Source of the DNA: Saccharina japonica
Lineage: Eukaryota; Sar; Phaeophyceae; Laminariales; Laminariaceae
NCBI GenBank assembly: GCA_008828725.1
Contig: MEHQ01004485.1
Coordinates: 124,001-188,000, forward strand
Direction of reading: 5' to 3'
DNA length: 64,000 nt
The notes below the pieces were generated by a model. That model saw only the letters and a program-made list of their open reading frames with translations, did no database searches and had not been told where the DNA came from. A program made the position numbers and the translations under genes. Of this stretch, positions 33,231 through 46,275 are shown one piece after another. Every line of letters starts with the position of its first letter. Within the stretch, counting starts at the first letter, position 1.

Positions 33231-36200
33231 CGAAGAGGTTAAGTCCTGACTAGCCCCTTCAGGCTTGTGAAGGACATCGTGGTCATGGCGACTGCTGTGC
33301 CATCTGAAAGCGCGGCGTGTAGGTGCTTCCGGTCTGCGACCCCCCTCTGTGCCGCAGGGAATGTCCTCCTCTCTTCATGCTTGTATTCATTGAGTGGTAT
33401 TCGTATTCTCGATTTATGACATCGGAATGGTCATACTTGAAGCCCTTGGAGCCAGACGCCATCATGACTCTCGGACTATGTAGTAAAAGCTGCTTCTCTT
33501 CTACTCTTGATTCTACCCGATAATGAGTAACACCAAGGATGCTTAATAGACAACCCTGCACGGGTATACTCTGTGTCACCCCGGTCTTATCACAGTACAC
33601 ACTATACGTGGCAGTCCGTTTATTTTGAGTTCGTTTAGGTCGTGTGAAATAGTCACGTCGTGAGTAATGCCGCGAGTTAGGGATACCAGTTTGACTCTTA
33701 ATGGTGCATTGCTGGTTGAACCTATATACCTTGTTAAACAAATTAGTGTTTTGGTCAACTGCCGTGTGCTTGGCACGTCTCTGTATGCCGTTACCATAAT
33801 TGAAACTATTGGGTAATTGTTAAGTACCGTTCCCTTACATATTGTAGATTGCCGCGGGGAGCGCTTAACCACCTCATGCCCTCTCATACGCTAGGCCCTC
33901 CGCGCGGTAGCATCAGTTAGGTACGAGAGACTAAGTATTTTCCGTAAACGAGCAATAAATGGTGCCGTCACAGAGGCTGCTTTGTCAGGCGTCGCCCGAG
34001 TAGTCAATTGTGTTAAGGTGACGCTGTGGCGACGTGTTCCTTACGATCGCGTCGCCTGCCACAGTTTTATAGAATACTTCAAATATGTATTCAACCCGTA
34101 TCCTTAGACCACTGGTGCAGGCCACTGGTGCAGGCACGTATAAACGGCACCATTGTACCACATAATTCTCTGGTGGGCCACTCGCTCAGCTAAGGCCGCG
34201 TCCGGTGACACGTCTCAGATAGCAATGGTATTTCGTCACACAATCAAACCGTAAATCTATGGGAACAAATATTGTGCACCGAGTATCACACACCGACTCC
34301 CTTCTCGGTACAAGATGCGACAAGTGTCGAGGTGTTGTCACAATTTGCCAGGTAAGACGGCACATCCCAAACTACATGCAACGTAGGCAAGCTCAATACC
34401 AAGCAATCTATAGTCAATATCACTATATGATCTTCCCTTTATTGCGAGACGAAACTTTGAAGGAAGGGCAAAAGCCAAAACTAAAAATAGACTGCTGGTA
34501 AAACCTGACAGATTAATATATACCTGGTATACTTCACGTACGTAATGCACCGCGAAGCAAATATCGCCTCCCTCTCTTGTTTTCCATCCACAATATGGAT
34601 GAATCAACATCGCGTCTTTGATATCGTAACAATTCAAACTAAATTGTATAAGCCCGTCTGCTAGACACTCCCTAAGCAGCCGTACCGAAAACGACATGCA
34701 CTACTGAATACCAGGTATGAGTATAAAGCGTTCTATGGATTCTAGTGATTGGATCCACTGCAAGTTGTCGTCCAGTTACCTAACAGTCAGCGTGTAGGAC
34801 AACATCCATCGCGATCATCGGCAAGCCTTTCTTACGTATAAACTCTATTGGACGGATGCCCATCGTACCTCCGAGCACCTAATCTCGCTCTCAAGCAAGA
34901 TTAATATCACAATCAATCATATACCCTGAAGTACCCGGGAAAAAACAATAATCAAAACTATGAACTGTTGATGTCCATGTCAAATATACTATGTATATAA
35001 AAAAGCCTCTGGGTGCTACGGTTTTGATAAACTCAGCATGTTGCCCTGACGGTAGGTGGACAACCTCAATCTCGCCAGGACGTGATGCCAGACATCAATA
35101 CGCATCATGATGGGAAGTAGCCACAACATTACTCCCCAAACGTGTCACCCTCTCGATATCCCTTCCCAATCATCGCGAAACACCACATGAGAGCTACTCA
35201 AGCTTTCAGCGCAAACCTGTTGTGATATCGTCAAGGTCTCTGCATCCAAGTGTCGACAACATCGGCAACCTCTATACCTTCGCAACCCCCACGGGATGTC
35301 CATAAGAATAAACTATGGTGAGTAACGTGATCGATTGACTGCTGCCTGCTCCCCGACGGTTCGCTGCTACCCATCGTGGGAAGCGGTCTGCACTCGTTGT
35401 GCCCACCACTCTGGTCGCCCCTGTGCTTCACCGCTCCTGCCGTCTGCGTTTCATCGCCGTCTTGCCCTGAGCCACCCCAGCAAAACCCGCCGCCCTCTTT
35501 GCAAACATAGACCATAAAGATAAACACGCAAATATAGACCATAAGGTCAAACACAGGGTTTCCTCAAATGGTGCCCAGCCTTCAGTAACAGTTTCACCCG
35601 GAAAAACCTGATCGCGACGACGGAGAACGCTCGATCTCGTTTTGATGTCGATGCCACAACGGTGGAAAACACCCACTTTCAAGTTTGACCATGCAACCGT
35701 GCCCCTTAGCTTCCTTAGTCCCCTCACTTTAAAGCCTTAAACCTCGCCCGAACACCTGAGCGTGTTGGAAACTTTACCCTTAACTCGATGAGCAAACATA
35801 TTGTACACGTGATCAAAAATATAAAGGCACGATCGAAATATCGAAACAGGTTTACTCGTACAAATGCATGGCGTTGTTCCTCGGCGAGTAGCCCCTATAG
35901 TCGGAACGGGATTTTGCCTCAAACGTGCCCAACCTACCGTGGCATCGCCATTTCTTCTGAGAAACTCCTCGCTGAACTCGTTCCTTAACAAGCTTATTCC
36001 TGCAGATTATGTTATTCCTTTCGATTGCTCACATACTGCTCCGTCTCGCCTTGCATAGACTCCTCGTATACTGCGATCTCGTCCTTCCTTCTGAATTGAA
36101 AGTTTGGTGGACGAGCACCTACTTTTTGTGGACGAGCACCTACTACCCATGAACACCGCACCACGCGAGAACAAGCTTTGCGCAAGTAGAAATGCACGCG

Positions 36201-37530
36201 CATACACTTCATTTGGAGGTTCATAATGACGTGGGTAGCATCGTCTGAGCATGATACGACACATGAAGCATACAACACGAAACAAGGAATTCAGATCACA
36301 TGACCGAAATTGATCGACAATGGTTCGAGGGATCTGCCGTATGCTACACTACACCCGGTGCGAAGGGACAGATCCCTTGTAGGTCTACTCATGATGCTTG
36401 CTCTGGCGAAAGACGAGTCCCAGGGGCCCAGTCACGCGATCTGTTAGTGAACACGGAGGGGGCCATAGATGGAGCGGGCGGGAAGCGGGTCACCTTGTCA
36501 AAATCGCATGTTTTGTGTAGGTTCATACTTCGTACACAAATAACGGACCGTGAGATAGATCCCTTACGTGGAATAGCGTGCGCTCTGCACAGGGATGGGA
36601 CGAACATCTTACGTCCAACCCTTTCGGGTTTTTGTTTAAACGGCAGACGCTACCAAATAAGGAGAACATAATCACTAATACGGTCTGCCAAAGGCAAGTA
36701 AGAACATAATTAGACGCGTGCTACAGTAGAGGTAGGTATACCTTTTTTTGACTGAATCGTGTTCTGAACGATCGGGCTCCTTAACCCAAATTTTTCGGAC
36801 TTTCACTTTAATGACGAATAAGGTTTCAAAGTATACTTCGGTCATGAGATTTCGCATCCGGCAGCACTTTTATTTGCCTCCAAAATCATTTTTTCGGTGA
36901 GGTATGACGCTCCTCAAGTGAGCTCAGAAAACAACATGGTGCACCTCAACCGTAGCATGCGTCATGACGTGTCCTCATTTAAGAACGCAATTCGTGCAAT
37001 TGGAGCAGTGCAGAGCGGGCGTGCTTTCGCCTATAGTTTTGTGTACTGAAATTTAGGTAATCAAACATAAGGTTTAAATAATCGACAACTAGTTTTGTTC
37101 CTGAACCTATGCGCTATATTTCGGGTTCTATTATAGAATTTCTACCAGGCGAAGAGTGTGTAGATCAGAGAAGATATAGACCCACCCCATCAACCCCTGT
37201 GCAAATACACTCAAAATTACGGAGACGTAACAACGTGCACAATTGCAACAATTTAAACAAATTCCTATTTTTGCCAGGGGCTCGTTTCCACTGATTGAAG
37301 TCAATCGTGCCACACAACGTCAAGATCAGGGGCCTGTTGAGGGCCTCAGCCTACCGGACACGAATGACCACTACCAGTTCTCTCACCCTGTATCTTGAAG
37401 CGGACCAGCACACCATTGTGGTATATATTACAGCTACTGTAGGATGTCGATCGATTATTTGTAGGGTTTTGCCTAGGTTTATTACATAGTTGCACACCTC
37501 GTAGAGAGCGATGTAACACACCCTAACGCT
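33231..37530. other. no gene supported
   Basis: This is mostly unique-looking DNA. Open frames up to 150 codons exist on both strands (for example 33,283-33,741 minus and 36,300-36,671 plus), but none has a recognisable domain, consistent splice sites or composition apart from its surroundings. Related phrases near 35,580 and 35,940 (GGCTGGGCACCATTTGAGG / GGTTGGGCACGTTTGAGG, minus-strand reading) hint at an old duplicated element. Confidence 0.45.
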
Positions 37531-37539
37531 ACGTCAATT

Positions 37540-38112
37540 TCGATTCCCCGACGAAGTCAACTGCCACCACGTATACAAACTTAAGCCAGGTGTGATCCAT
37601 ACAGTATAACCCTAATCCGGAAATAATGTCAATTTTGATTCCCACACTGAAACCAAATAATTTTCGACAACCCGCACACAAAACTAGGGCAATTTATGCA
37701 CACACTAGAAACAAATAATATCGCCTGCACAAACAACCATGGCAATTTGGACCCCCTGGACCAAACCCAACACTAAATCCAAGTCAAGTCCGATCCTCAC
37801 TCTAAATTCAAGCCAACTTCAGTGTCCCAACGCAGAAACCAAGTCGATTTATATACAGACACCAAATCCATGTCATTATGGACCCCCACCCAAAAACCAT
37901 TTCAATTCACGGTTCTAGTTTGATAGCCACTCCAGATTACAATCAATGTCGACGCCCTGACCAAACCACAAGCCAAATAGGATCCAGACACTCAATACCT
38001 AGTCTAGTACGATCCTCAAACTAAAGCTAGGCCAATTTCCTCCACCTACACAAGAACCAACATACGACCGATGCCCACACTAAAATCAAGTCATTTTAGA
38101 CCCGTGGTATCT
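37540..38112. repeat. decayed satellite, unit ~30-35 bp
   Basis: About fifteen degenerate copies of a phrase like CACACTAAAACCAAGTCAAT followed by TT(T/G)GACCCC run through this stretch. The best examples are near 37,640, 37,780, 37,830 and 38,072. The base pattern is A/C-rich on plus and no frame stays open. Confidence 0.6.
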
Positions 38113-38857
38113 TGGCGATTAGCCATACTAGGAATTATATCTGCGATCCAGTCTCAGCAATACCTATAATGTGAATACGAGTGAATAACAACTTGTAACA
38201 TTCTCGGCGTGTGTACGCTAGAGGCCAACCCGACAATTGTAGGAAAAACATTTTGTTTTACTAAACAGTATGCATGCGACCACGTACGATACAGGTGGCC
38301 GTTCTTCGTTGGGTACGATTCCTCCTGTAGGTACGTGTTGGTATCAGTATTGATATAAGCCTGTGGGGGGGGACGCAGACAAGCGGCCTTATACGCCTCC
38401 ACATCACGTACGGATGACCCACATACGCCACGAGTTGACAGCCGTAACAGTATGCCAGCGTAATACCCGCGGGGAATGCTGCCAATGTGTGGCGGCAGCA
38501 TCGCATGCCTTATGTAAAGAGTGTACACATGTGTGCAGACTACTGAGAATGCCCCGGCACTCATGAGTTTCAAATATTTCATGTGCTACACGTAATGGCT
38601 GATCAGGCCCTGCAGCTCCACCTCATACCAATCGTTTCGTGGTTTGTTCGGACGAACAGTCGAATGAAAAATGTTGTGTATACGCCATGGAGGCGGACAA
38701 ACCCATTTAGGTCATTTTTTATACAATATTTGGTAAATTCAAAACGCTCGTACATCTGAATGGAGATTGAATTAATGTGCAACGAATGTTGGCAATATAT
38801 ATATACGTATCGCTCTCGTACGGGGGTGAACAAAAAAACGCTACCATCACAAATGTA
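38113..38857. other. 3' flank of the LRR gene
   Basis: No further convincing exon was found here. Minus-strand frames at 38,154-38,582 and 38,603-38,833 have no known domain. A run of TATATATATACG lies near 38,796-38,808. No clear polyadenylation signal was identified. Confidence 0.4.
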
Positions 38858-39729
38858 TCAGTCGCCGTACTCACAGTCTTCCTGCTGTCCGCGAATGGCG
38901 TCCATGCCTTGCATGATGGGGGCACCAGTAAGGTCCACAGTAGGCACCAGCGTCTCACCAAGGATGCCCGTGGCGTGAGGACCTATGTTGGAGTGATCGA
39001 TGGCCATGTTCATTTGCCAAGTCAGGTGGTCCGGAAGGTCGAACTGGTCGGAGGGATCGCGCATGGTCAGCTGGTGCAACCGACCGTGGCTCAAGCGAAT
39101 GGTGGCTGCCGGCGTCATGATTTGAAACGAGGCATGTTCAGACTGTTTGGCGAACAGGTCAACACCACCAGCTGCCGTAGTGCTGGCCACGTACGCCTCA
39201 CACTCCACTTTGTTGGTCGCCGTGGGGTCAGACAAAATCCAGTCGGACATATCTTGCATAGTCGAGGTCAAACTGAGCCTTCGACTGGACTGATCAAGGC
39301 GCTCAAGCTTCTTCCGCTCCCAGTACCTCTCGAACCCAAAGCTGCGGCACGCTCCGGGAAGGTTAACTGCGGCAATCGCAACGCCTGGGGCCACCGTAAC
39401 CTCGCCGGGCGAAATGAGGACCTCATCACCATTGACTACTACGTGCAGAGCCCCGTCGGCGAGGCAGGGGGACGTTCCGACCGGACAAGAACTTTCCAGG
39501 TTGTGCGGGTCGGCAACGGAGATGACGATGCTGTGGTCAAAGCCGTCGGCGTCCTTGGTAATGATTGAGATTCCGGTGATGTAGGTGATCTCGGGTACGG
39601 AAGGGACGGGAGAGGTGACGCGCATGTTGAGATGCATGTGCGGAAGGTCCGAGACGACGGCATACCACCCATTGTCTACGCCCGTGAAGTCGAACTTCTG
39701 GCCGCGGAAGCCAGTCATGTGCGGGTCAC
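38858..39729 (-). CDS. root-cap/vWD-like extracellular domain exon (probably terminal)
   Basis: The exon begins after CCAAG with GDPHMTGFRGQKFDFTG, then GWYAVVSDLPHMHLNMRV and ITYITGISI. Near the end are HATGILGETLVP and IMQGMDAIRG. These landmarks (D-P-H start, G-x-K/F-x-F-x-G, S-D-x-x-x-H-x-N-M, G-x-L-G-x-T close to the end) fit the root-cap/von Willebrand D-like family of secreted proteins. Residues 110-210 hold three or more cysteines and a charged insert. The stop is at 38,858-38,860. A GTGAGT donor at 38,869-38,874 could instead end the exon at 38,875 in phase 1, in which case a short last exon lies further left. Confidence 0.8.
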
Positions 39730-40062
39730 CTTGGCGAGAGAGGTTGAAAGGGTAGAGTTGAGATTAGTATTGTGCAACCGTCAATACGGTGATAACTTGA
39801 TTGGTCACACGCTCATTCACATATTACTCACTATCCATGTTCATGCCTTCGTGTTGCTGTCCGCGAGTCTCTGTGGGGTATGTCGGAGAACGGATTCACT
39901 TATAGGGCACCATACCCAACCCTACCACACGCATCGGATCCGTGTCGTGTTGAACCAAGAGAGCGCCTGCTGAAAAAATGAGGAGAGTCCACAGTGCATC
40001 CTGTCGTCAACCCCAAAACAGCTCATGGCCTGAACATTGTTTTTCACTTTCGGTTTTCTCAC

Positions 40063-40164
40063 CACAGGCACTGGGGTCGACCTCGGCTTTGACTTCGCAG
40101 ACGTCCGTCAACGGGCAGCATACTTCGCCGTTGTCCGTGTCGCAGTCCATGTCGTCTGTACAAT
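40063..40164 (-). CDS. cysteine-rich exon 2
   Basis: The 102-nt exon between TACAG/AT and G/GTGAGA is phase 1 at both ends. It reads CTDDMDCDTDNGEVCC, then PLTDVCEVKAEVDPSAC. The C-x5-C-x7-CC-x5-C pattern suggests a second compact disulfide module. Its final Gly codon is completed by the domain exon, giving C-G-D-P-H. Confidence 0.8.
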
Positions 40165-40963
40165 CTGTATGAGATCAACGGGCGTTATTGGATACAAAAA
40201 CCATCGAACATAGACGGGGCGACAGCATTGTTAGTGGATTTGATACCTCCGGCTCCTTGTTGTTGTGTTTGTTCAATCGGTGGAACAGGCGTCTCCTGAC
40301 ATAATAAATAATGACCTAGAGTTGTCCTCTCACGTATACGCAGATGCTTTCGTGTCTGCAAGGAGGAAACATATAATAAGATACTCGTTCAAATCCATGA
40401 CTACGCCGTATTTACTATCCATGCAATCAAACGTGAGGGGAGTCAGGGAGAGTCGGGGACACACACGCCGGGTGGCTACATTCCTCTCCAAACAGACAAA
40501 ATTTGCGCAAAATGCTTTGCACGAACCATAAGGTACGTACAGCAGCCTCAGGTACGGGAAAAACATATATAACACCGATAGAGGAGGGATCGCATACCCT
40601 CGAACCCCGTACAATTGGGGTCGGAACATTCGCAATATACATATACATGCGTGTCACACGTGATATACACGTTGGTGAGCCATGAAGAGACACGGCAGCT
40701 GCATGGCACGTCGATTATAGGTTGGCGCCCGACTGGACCATTTACACGTTCGTCAGAGGTATGCTGCCCTTTCTTGCTTGCACAACGATCGATTTGAGCA
40801 ATCTACTGTGCGTCGAGGCCTCTACTGCAAACCGGGTGTGCTAGATGCCCTTCACTCTTTGGCAATACTGGACAACGCTTGATTTAGCTCGTCTTGAGCT
40901 GTACAAGGTGTTGCGCGTCGGCGGTAGCAGGACCCCACAATTACTATTTTAGGTATGTCTTAC

Positions 40964-41050
40964 CGACAGCAACAACGCAGGTGTAGCCGACGGCACCCGA
41001 GGCACATTTCATACCAGCGTCGCACGAAACCGCCGCGGCTGGAGTGCATC
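40964..41050 (-). CDS. cysteine-rich exon 1
   Basis: The 87-nt exon between ACAG/GA and G/GTAAGA is phase 1 at both ends. It reads CTPAAAVSCDAGMKC then ASGAVGYTCVVAV, four cysteines spaced C-x7-C-x5-C-x8-C. It looks like a small disulfide-bonded extracellular module of no named family I can assign. Confidence 0.75.
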
Positions 41051-42101
41051 CTGTTCGAAAGACGGGCGTTCAGCAGGAACCAGAGGGCAACCGAGTTTAC
41101 ACAAGCCATGCTGTACAGTAGTTTAGGCACATATTGGGCTTGGTTTCCCCCATCACTATTGCCTTACATCGCGCCACATGGACAAGCTGCAAATTGAACT
41201 GATTACGTGGGAATACCGTTTCCAGTTACGAGTCTTGACACCGTCAAAAATCGGGTCGCCTTTCGAGATGGATCAAGCTGTTTTTCTGAACAGTCGGGCG
41301 TCCACCTAGTAGGCATACGATCCTTGGCATGTACCCGAACCTATCAGCTTGACATCACTAACTACCTACACCAAGCAGAAAGTGCCAGACCGTCGGTGTT
41401 GTGGCGTCTTGAATGTGCGACAACTTTGTGCACTGGCCGTGTCTGCAGGAATATCGAGGATATATCTTAAATGATGCCACCAGCAGTTGTATGGTGTCCC
41501 ACGTATCCACCTCAATTCTGTATAGCAACACGGCAAAAGGGCTGGGGGCCACCAAGAGGCTACAGCTGTACGCCATGGCACGTCGAGACGAATGCTGACG
41601 GCTGCGACTGCTGCTATACTGCGGCTGCTTTTGATGCGGTTCAGCTACAGCTGCCTGCCGATTTGTAAGGTCTCGTTTCGATCTGGCTCATTATCCTTGT
41701 ATTGGAACCTGTTCGTAACAACGGAATAGCATTTGGGACGACCGACAACAACCAACAACAATACCAACACCGACAGCGACAACAACCTGCCATTCACCAT
41801 CGATCAACGAACGCGAGTTGACGACATCTAAATATATCCTGCTGCACAACTTCCTGTCGGCAGCTATACAATCTAACAACCGGGCGTCTTGACGTCGTTC
41901 GCCACACATCGGACTCGTCGAGTGAGTGCCTTTTAAGGTATTGAAGTCGTACAAACTCCGGCTTTCAAAATACACGGCCACTACAGAAGTGTTTTACAAG
42001 CCCTCTCCCAAGCGAAACATGCCATAAAAGCCCTGTTGTAATGCAATGTCCACAAAACCATTCAAGTATGGGATGGTATCAGTTATTCCGTCGGTACTTA
42101 C

Positions 42102-42145
42102 CGCACAAGCCAGAGGTATCAGGCAACGCCAGAGTGCTGGGAAAG
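42102..42145 (-). CDS. linker exon, phase switch 2 to 1
   Basis: The 44-nt exon between CAACAG/C and G/GTAAGT reads FPSTLALPDTSGLC. With the cap exon it gives CIPTVFPSTLALPDTSGLC, a typical tail after an LRR array. It enters in phase 2 and leaves in phase 1, converting from the LRR module phase to the phase of the downstream domains. Confidence 0.78.
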
Positions 42146-42892
42146 CTGTTGCACACAACCGGTACGTATTAGGGGAGGGGGGGGTCAAGGGTGGTAATTA
42201 CTTCACACGGGACCATCGACATTGTAACTGGTGCCAATGAACACGGCGGTGGACGGTGTTGGACGAACATGCTATGCTGGTCGTACCTACGATTTCCCTC
42301 CGATACACACGGGAGACGACAACTCGGGCAGTACGATAACGAGATATACCTACATATCGACCCAATGTGTTAGCGCCCCTGCGCAAGCCATCCTGCACAA
42401 TACTCAACAAAATGTTCATCGTAAACGATGGCGGAGCGCAACAATGAACTCAATGGCGGTGCGCATTGCAAGCAAAAGAGCTGAACACATGCTTAAGACT
42501 TGCGAATAATCAGGGCAGCCATTTGTGCGAGTGCCTTGGGCGCAAAAATGATAAACGCCGCAGACGTAATAGTTCTGCCGTCGCTTTGATCCCGACGTAA
42601 ATGATGGGGCTTGTATTAGGCGCCCCTGGAAACATGCATGTACGGCGTAGTATCTTCGGCACTGAACTTTTATATACACGAACGGTGTATGATTAATATA
42701 TTTACGGCATCAGGCAAACGACCAGAAATAGGTAGGCAGATAAAGCGAAAAATCTGTGTCGTGCGCCAGAATGTTCAAACTTAACCGGCCTGCACGGAAC
42801 ATTTAGTGCTCGTTCGATATATGGGCCGAAGGGGGATCATCCTTGTTCGCCGAATACCACAGGTAGGGACGTCCATCACCAAGACTACTCAC

Positions 42893-42934
42893 ACGGTGGG
42901 GATGCATTGCAGTTCCGCGTTTCCAACAAGATTC
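42893..42934 (-). CDS. LRR cap exon
   Basis: The 42-nt exon between ATCAG/G and GT/GTGAGT reads NLVGNAELQCIPT. This is the shortened closing repeat (LxGNxxLxCxP) that ends LRR arrays in this kind of protein. It keeps phase 2 at both ends, so it joins any LRR exon upstream. Confidence 0.8.
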
Positions 42935-43308
42935 CTGATAGAGCAGAGCACGGTTCGCATACACAGCGAAGGGAGGCGTTAATTAGCTGAATTGGGTCGA
43001 GGATAAGCCGACTACTGACATGCTGTTGTGAAGGGTGTGCATCGGCAACGAAAACGCGCGGAAAGGCTCTCGCCAGCGGTTGGTGTGTCCACCCATGCAC
43101 ATCGTGCAATCAAACCTGGACGAACCATACGTGCTTTTGACTTCTACTGCATGTACTCACATCGCCGGCGACTGGCCTTTCGTCATATACCATAGGTGGA
43201 CAGGCGTTTATGCTAGGAACAACTCCAAGGCACGAACCCAAAATATCGCTCGTCAACGTTGAACGTGCAGTAATGATCAGGCTGGAAACGTGGCGTGGAG
43301 GCACTCAC

Positions 43309-43389
43309 AAATCCGTCAGTGCAGTACCAGAACCCACATCCTCGAAAAGTCCAGCGGGCAGCGTCGTCAGGGCATTGTCATGAAGGCGC
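43309..43389 (-). CDS. LRR exon 12 (27-residue variant)
   Basis: The 81-nt exon between TGAAG/G and TT/GTGAGT begins RLHDNALTTLPAGLFEDV and ends GSGTALTD. It carries three extra residues in the segment after the spine Phe compared with the 24-residue units, yet keeps the phase. It is the last full LRR before the cap. Confidence 0.82.
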
Positions 43390-45243
43390 CTTCAAAGGTT
43401 AAGTTGGAAGAGGGCAACAGGCACATGTTAGAGTCCGTCACGAAGACACCCATATTTGGCCTCGAGGGTGAACGAGGTCAGTTGCGTTAACGAAAGCCGC
43501 GTTGTTTCTTAAAATACGGTTATTCCCTGGTGTTGGTGTGGCTCTCATCAACTATTACCATCATCAAAGTACGGTGTATAATCTGCCAGGGCTCTCAAAC
43601 CCTATCTTCCTTGGGTAGCGTTCCAACGGTGCACAAACACTGCATTTCTCGCAGTGCCGCGGCCCGCTGCTGTTGCTTTTCCAGCTGCCATTGTGTGGGT
43701 TCATTAGTCTGTCTTAATCCAAGCTTCATATGTTGTGAAGAACCGAGCCTCAAAAGCTTAGCATCATACCTGGTATCCTCTCACGGAGGAGTCTGGGCTG
43801 CCTAATAGAACCGTGGTAACAGTTTTTTCTACGCCTCGTCTCGTCTAGGGTTTCTGCACGTTTTAGTTTAAGAATGCATGAGCCAAATCATTTGACATCC
43901 CTCTCACCCGACAGGTTGGTCTCCCGAGGGACGAATTGGACAAATACGTTCGATTCCCGCGCGGAGGCAGTTCAAGGGAGTATACGGTGCTGTACGCGGG
44001 GTCTGAACAACGTAATCATACATCCAGCAAACGCTTGACCCCTATACCAAGTATTCGTCACACAAGTGTATGCTTTGTCTGCTGCGCGTAGCTGGCACAT
44101 AAATGCGTTTGACATTCAACCTGTCACAGTCGTTTTCCGTTTTCCTACTGACTGTATATTTTGAACATGAAAAGCACCGTCTGGTGAGACATTAAGAGAC
44201 AGTAAACACGAAACCTGTTTGAACTGTTGATATATGTGTCATCTGCTCACAGCGAAAGCCGCCGTCTATTCCAGGTAGTACCTCGTACGAAAACAATGCG
44301 GCTGGGCATACACGCTAGTGATACGGGCCAACGATGTGTCAGTTTGCAAAACTTGCAGATTGCCAACATCAGTCCTAGGGGTTCAGTCAATGCCTCGCCA
44401 GTACCAGTCCTTTTGGCAGGAGTCAGTCCTCTGGATACATAAGGGGCTAAAAATGACTGATTCTCAAACGTTCTCAGGGTACCCGGGGGCTGAGTCCCAC
44501 CAGTCAACAGAGTACCTGGGGGGCTGAAAGACCCCAGCATCACTAGAATAGCCCTCAGTGCAACTGGGAGCCTAAAAATACTGAGTCTCATCAGTCTTCA
44601 GCGTACTTGGAGACGTGAAATGACTGAGTCCCACACAAGCCAATTTCTTCGGTACTGGGAGAACTTGTACTCTCACGATCTTTATGGTTCAACTGTTTCC
44701 CTCTCATCTACTGCATGTGCCCTACTAGTCCAGCTACATCTAAAATCTGGGGGCAGATAGCGCGCACTTCTCCCGCCTTCATGTTTATCCTGGGAGTATC
44801 TCGCCATTTTTCCCCTCGTCGACTAGCGCCGAACTATGTGCATACGCGCGGTATTTGAGGTGTTTTCTGCTAGTACATTTCAACAGTAGTACTTGACTCC
44901 CGCATTGCAGGATTCAAACCAACGGCCTCAACCTCAGTGGTTGCGAGTTTCAACCAATATGGAAGCGACACGTACCCAATTTTGAGTACATGTATCCCCT
45001 TTAACACCCTTGCTAACGAGCTGTATTGTATGTACACTAGACGACCATCGGGGGCGCCGGCTGCTATACAAACGCTTTTCAATGACCGGTGTCATTGAAC
45101 ATACATATATTGTTGTGGCCCCACATGAGACATGTCGCGGAACACAAAGGCAGTTAACACGGACACCACAAAAAAACAGCCAGGTACTCCTCCTCTTGGT
45201 TCTGGAATACCGAATAAAAAACGATCACGTCCGAGGTACTCAC
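43390..45243. other. intron between LRR exons 11 and 12
   Basis: No further exon was found. The right part contains ACTGAGTC-type short repeats at the duplication border (44,430-44,640). On the minus strand, GGTTTGAATCC at about 44,911-44,921 resembles a tRNA B box, but no tRNA fold was found. Confidence 0.45.
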
Positions 45244-45315
45244 AACTGGGCAATAACTGGTAACCCCGTGAAAGCATCCGCGGGTAAGCTGTCCAACAGA
45301 TTGCCATTAAGATTG
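45244..45315 (-). CDS. LRR exon 11 (cassette copy 1, member c)
   Basis: The 72-nt exon between ATCAG/C and TT/GTGAGT reads NLNGNLLDSLPADAF then TGLPVIAQ. Paralogue of exon 8, and the strongest example of changed surface residues on an unchanged LRR scaffold. Confidence 0.87.
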
Positions 45316-46275
45316 CTGATACGCAACACAACCGGTGGCAGAGATGAAGGGCAGGTTTGGGTAAGGGGCGTTAGGGGTATCTGCGCATAACATATTGCTC
45401 AGTACAACAGTTTTACATTGGTAAATGTTTCGTCAGCAACAGTACATCGATAATCGATGGGTGCTAGGGCAGTACACATTTTCTCGGTAGCTATAAACCA
45501 ACACTTCATCTTGGACGGTTACGTTCGATGACGGAAAATCCATACAACGCGGGTCGCTGTTCGACCATGTCGAGTCGCGTCGGTGAACATGTGCTCCGTA
45601 ACAGAAAAAAACAAATGTGCCATAATCGAGTTTCTCTAGACGCGTGGCGCCGCAACATTTGGTCGGTGACCATCCAACACCAAAATAATGTGCCAACTTC
45701 GCATCGAAGTCAGACTAAATATCAACGGCACACCGCGATTTCGGAGTCAGGACCACGCGTTACCCAAATAAACAAACGAACATCTAGCAGTCGCAAGCAG
45801 ATCTCCGAGTGGTCAGAGCGTAAAACCTACTGCCTAGTCATGCGTTCTATACGGGGTGAAGTAGACACAGTGAAAACTGTATATGCATATTTGGCGTCGA
45901 GCGACGGTCACCACGGGTGATACTGCACACTTATGTACAGACTCACTGAATACTTCGATGGCGGGTTACTGTACGCCTAGTGTCTTGGGTGAATACCAGT
46001 GTGCCGGTACTCGTTGTCGTGTCCGGTATCGTGCCTGGAGATAACCACGAAGGAAGTTCGCAACTCGGACAAAGGTCGGTACGATATAATGTTTTCCAGC
46101 GGTGTTGACTTCCGAATGGGAACACTGCCGATTCAGCCGACTATGTGTCAGAGACGGCCGACGGTTATATGAACACCCAACGTAAAGCATCAGCAGTTGC
46201 TTGCTCTGGACGCAGCTGACTGCAAGCGAGGCGCGATAATACCAACTCCCATACACAATTTATTAGGACACTTAC

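Noticed and set aside
33283-33741. Minus-strand open frame of 152 codons near the retroelement
   Set aside because: No motif typical of gag or any other family was seen, and it could not be tied to the element.
38777-39568. Plus-strand open frame of 263 codons
   Set aside because: It lies antisense to the root-cap/vWD-like exon and is open because of that exon's GC-rich codons. It has no domain of its own.
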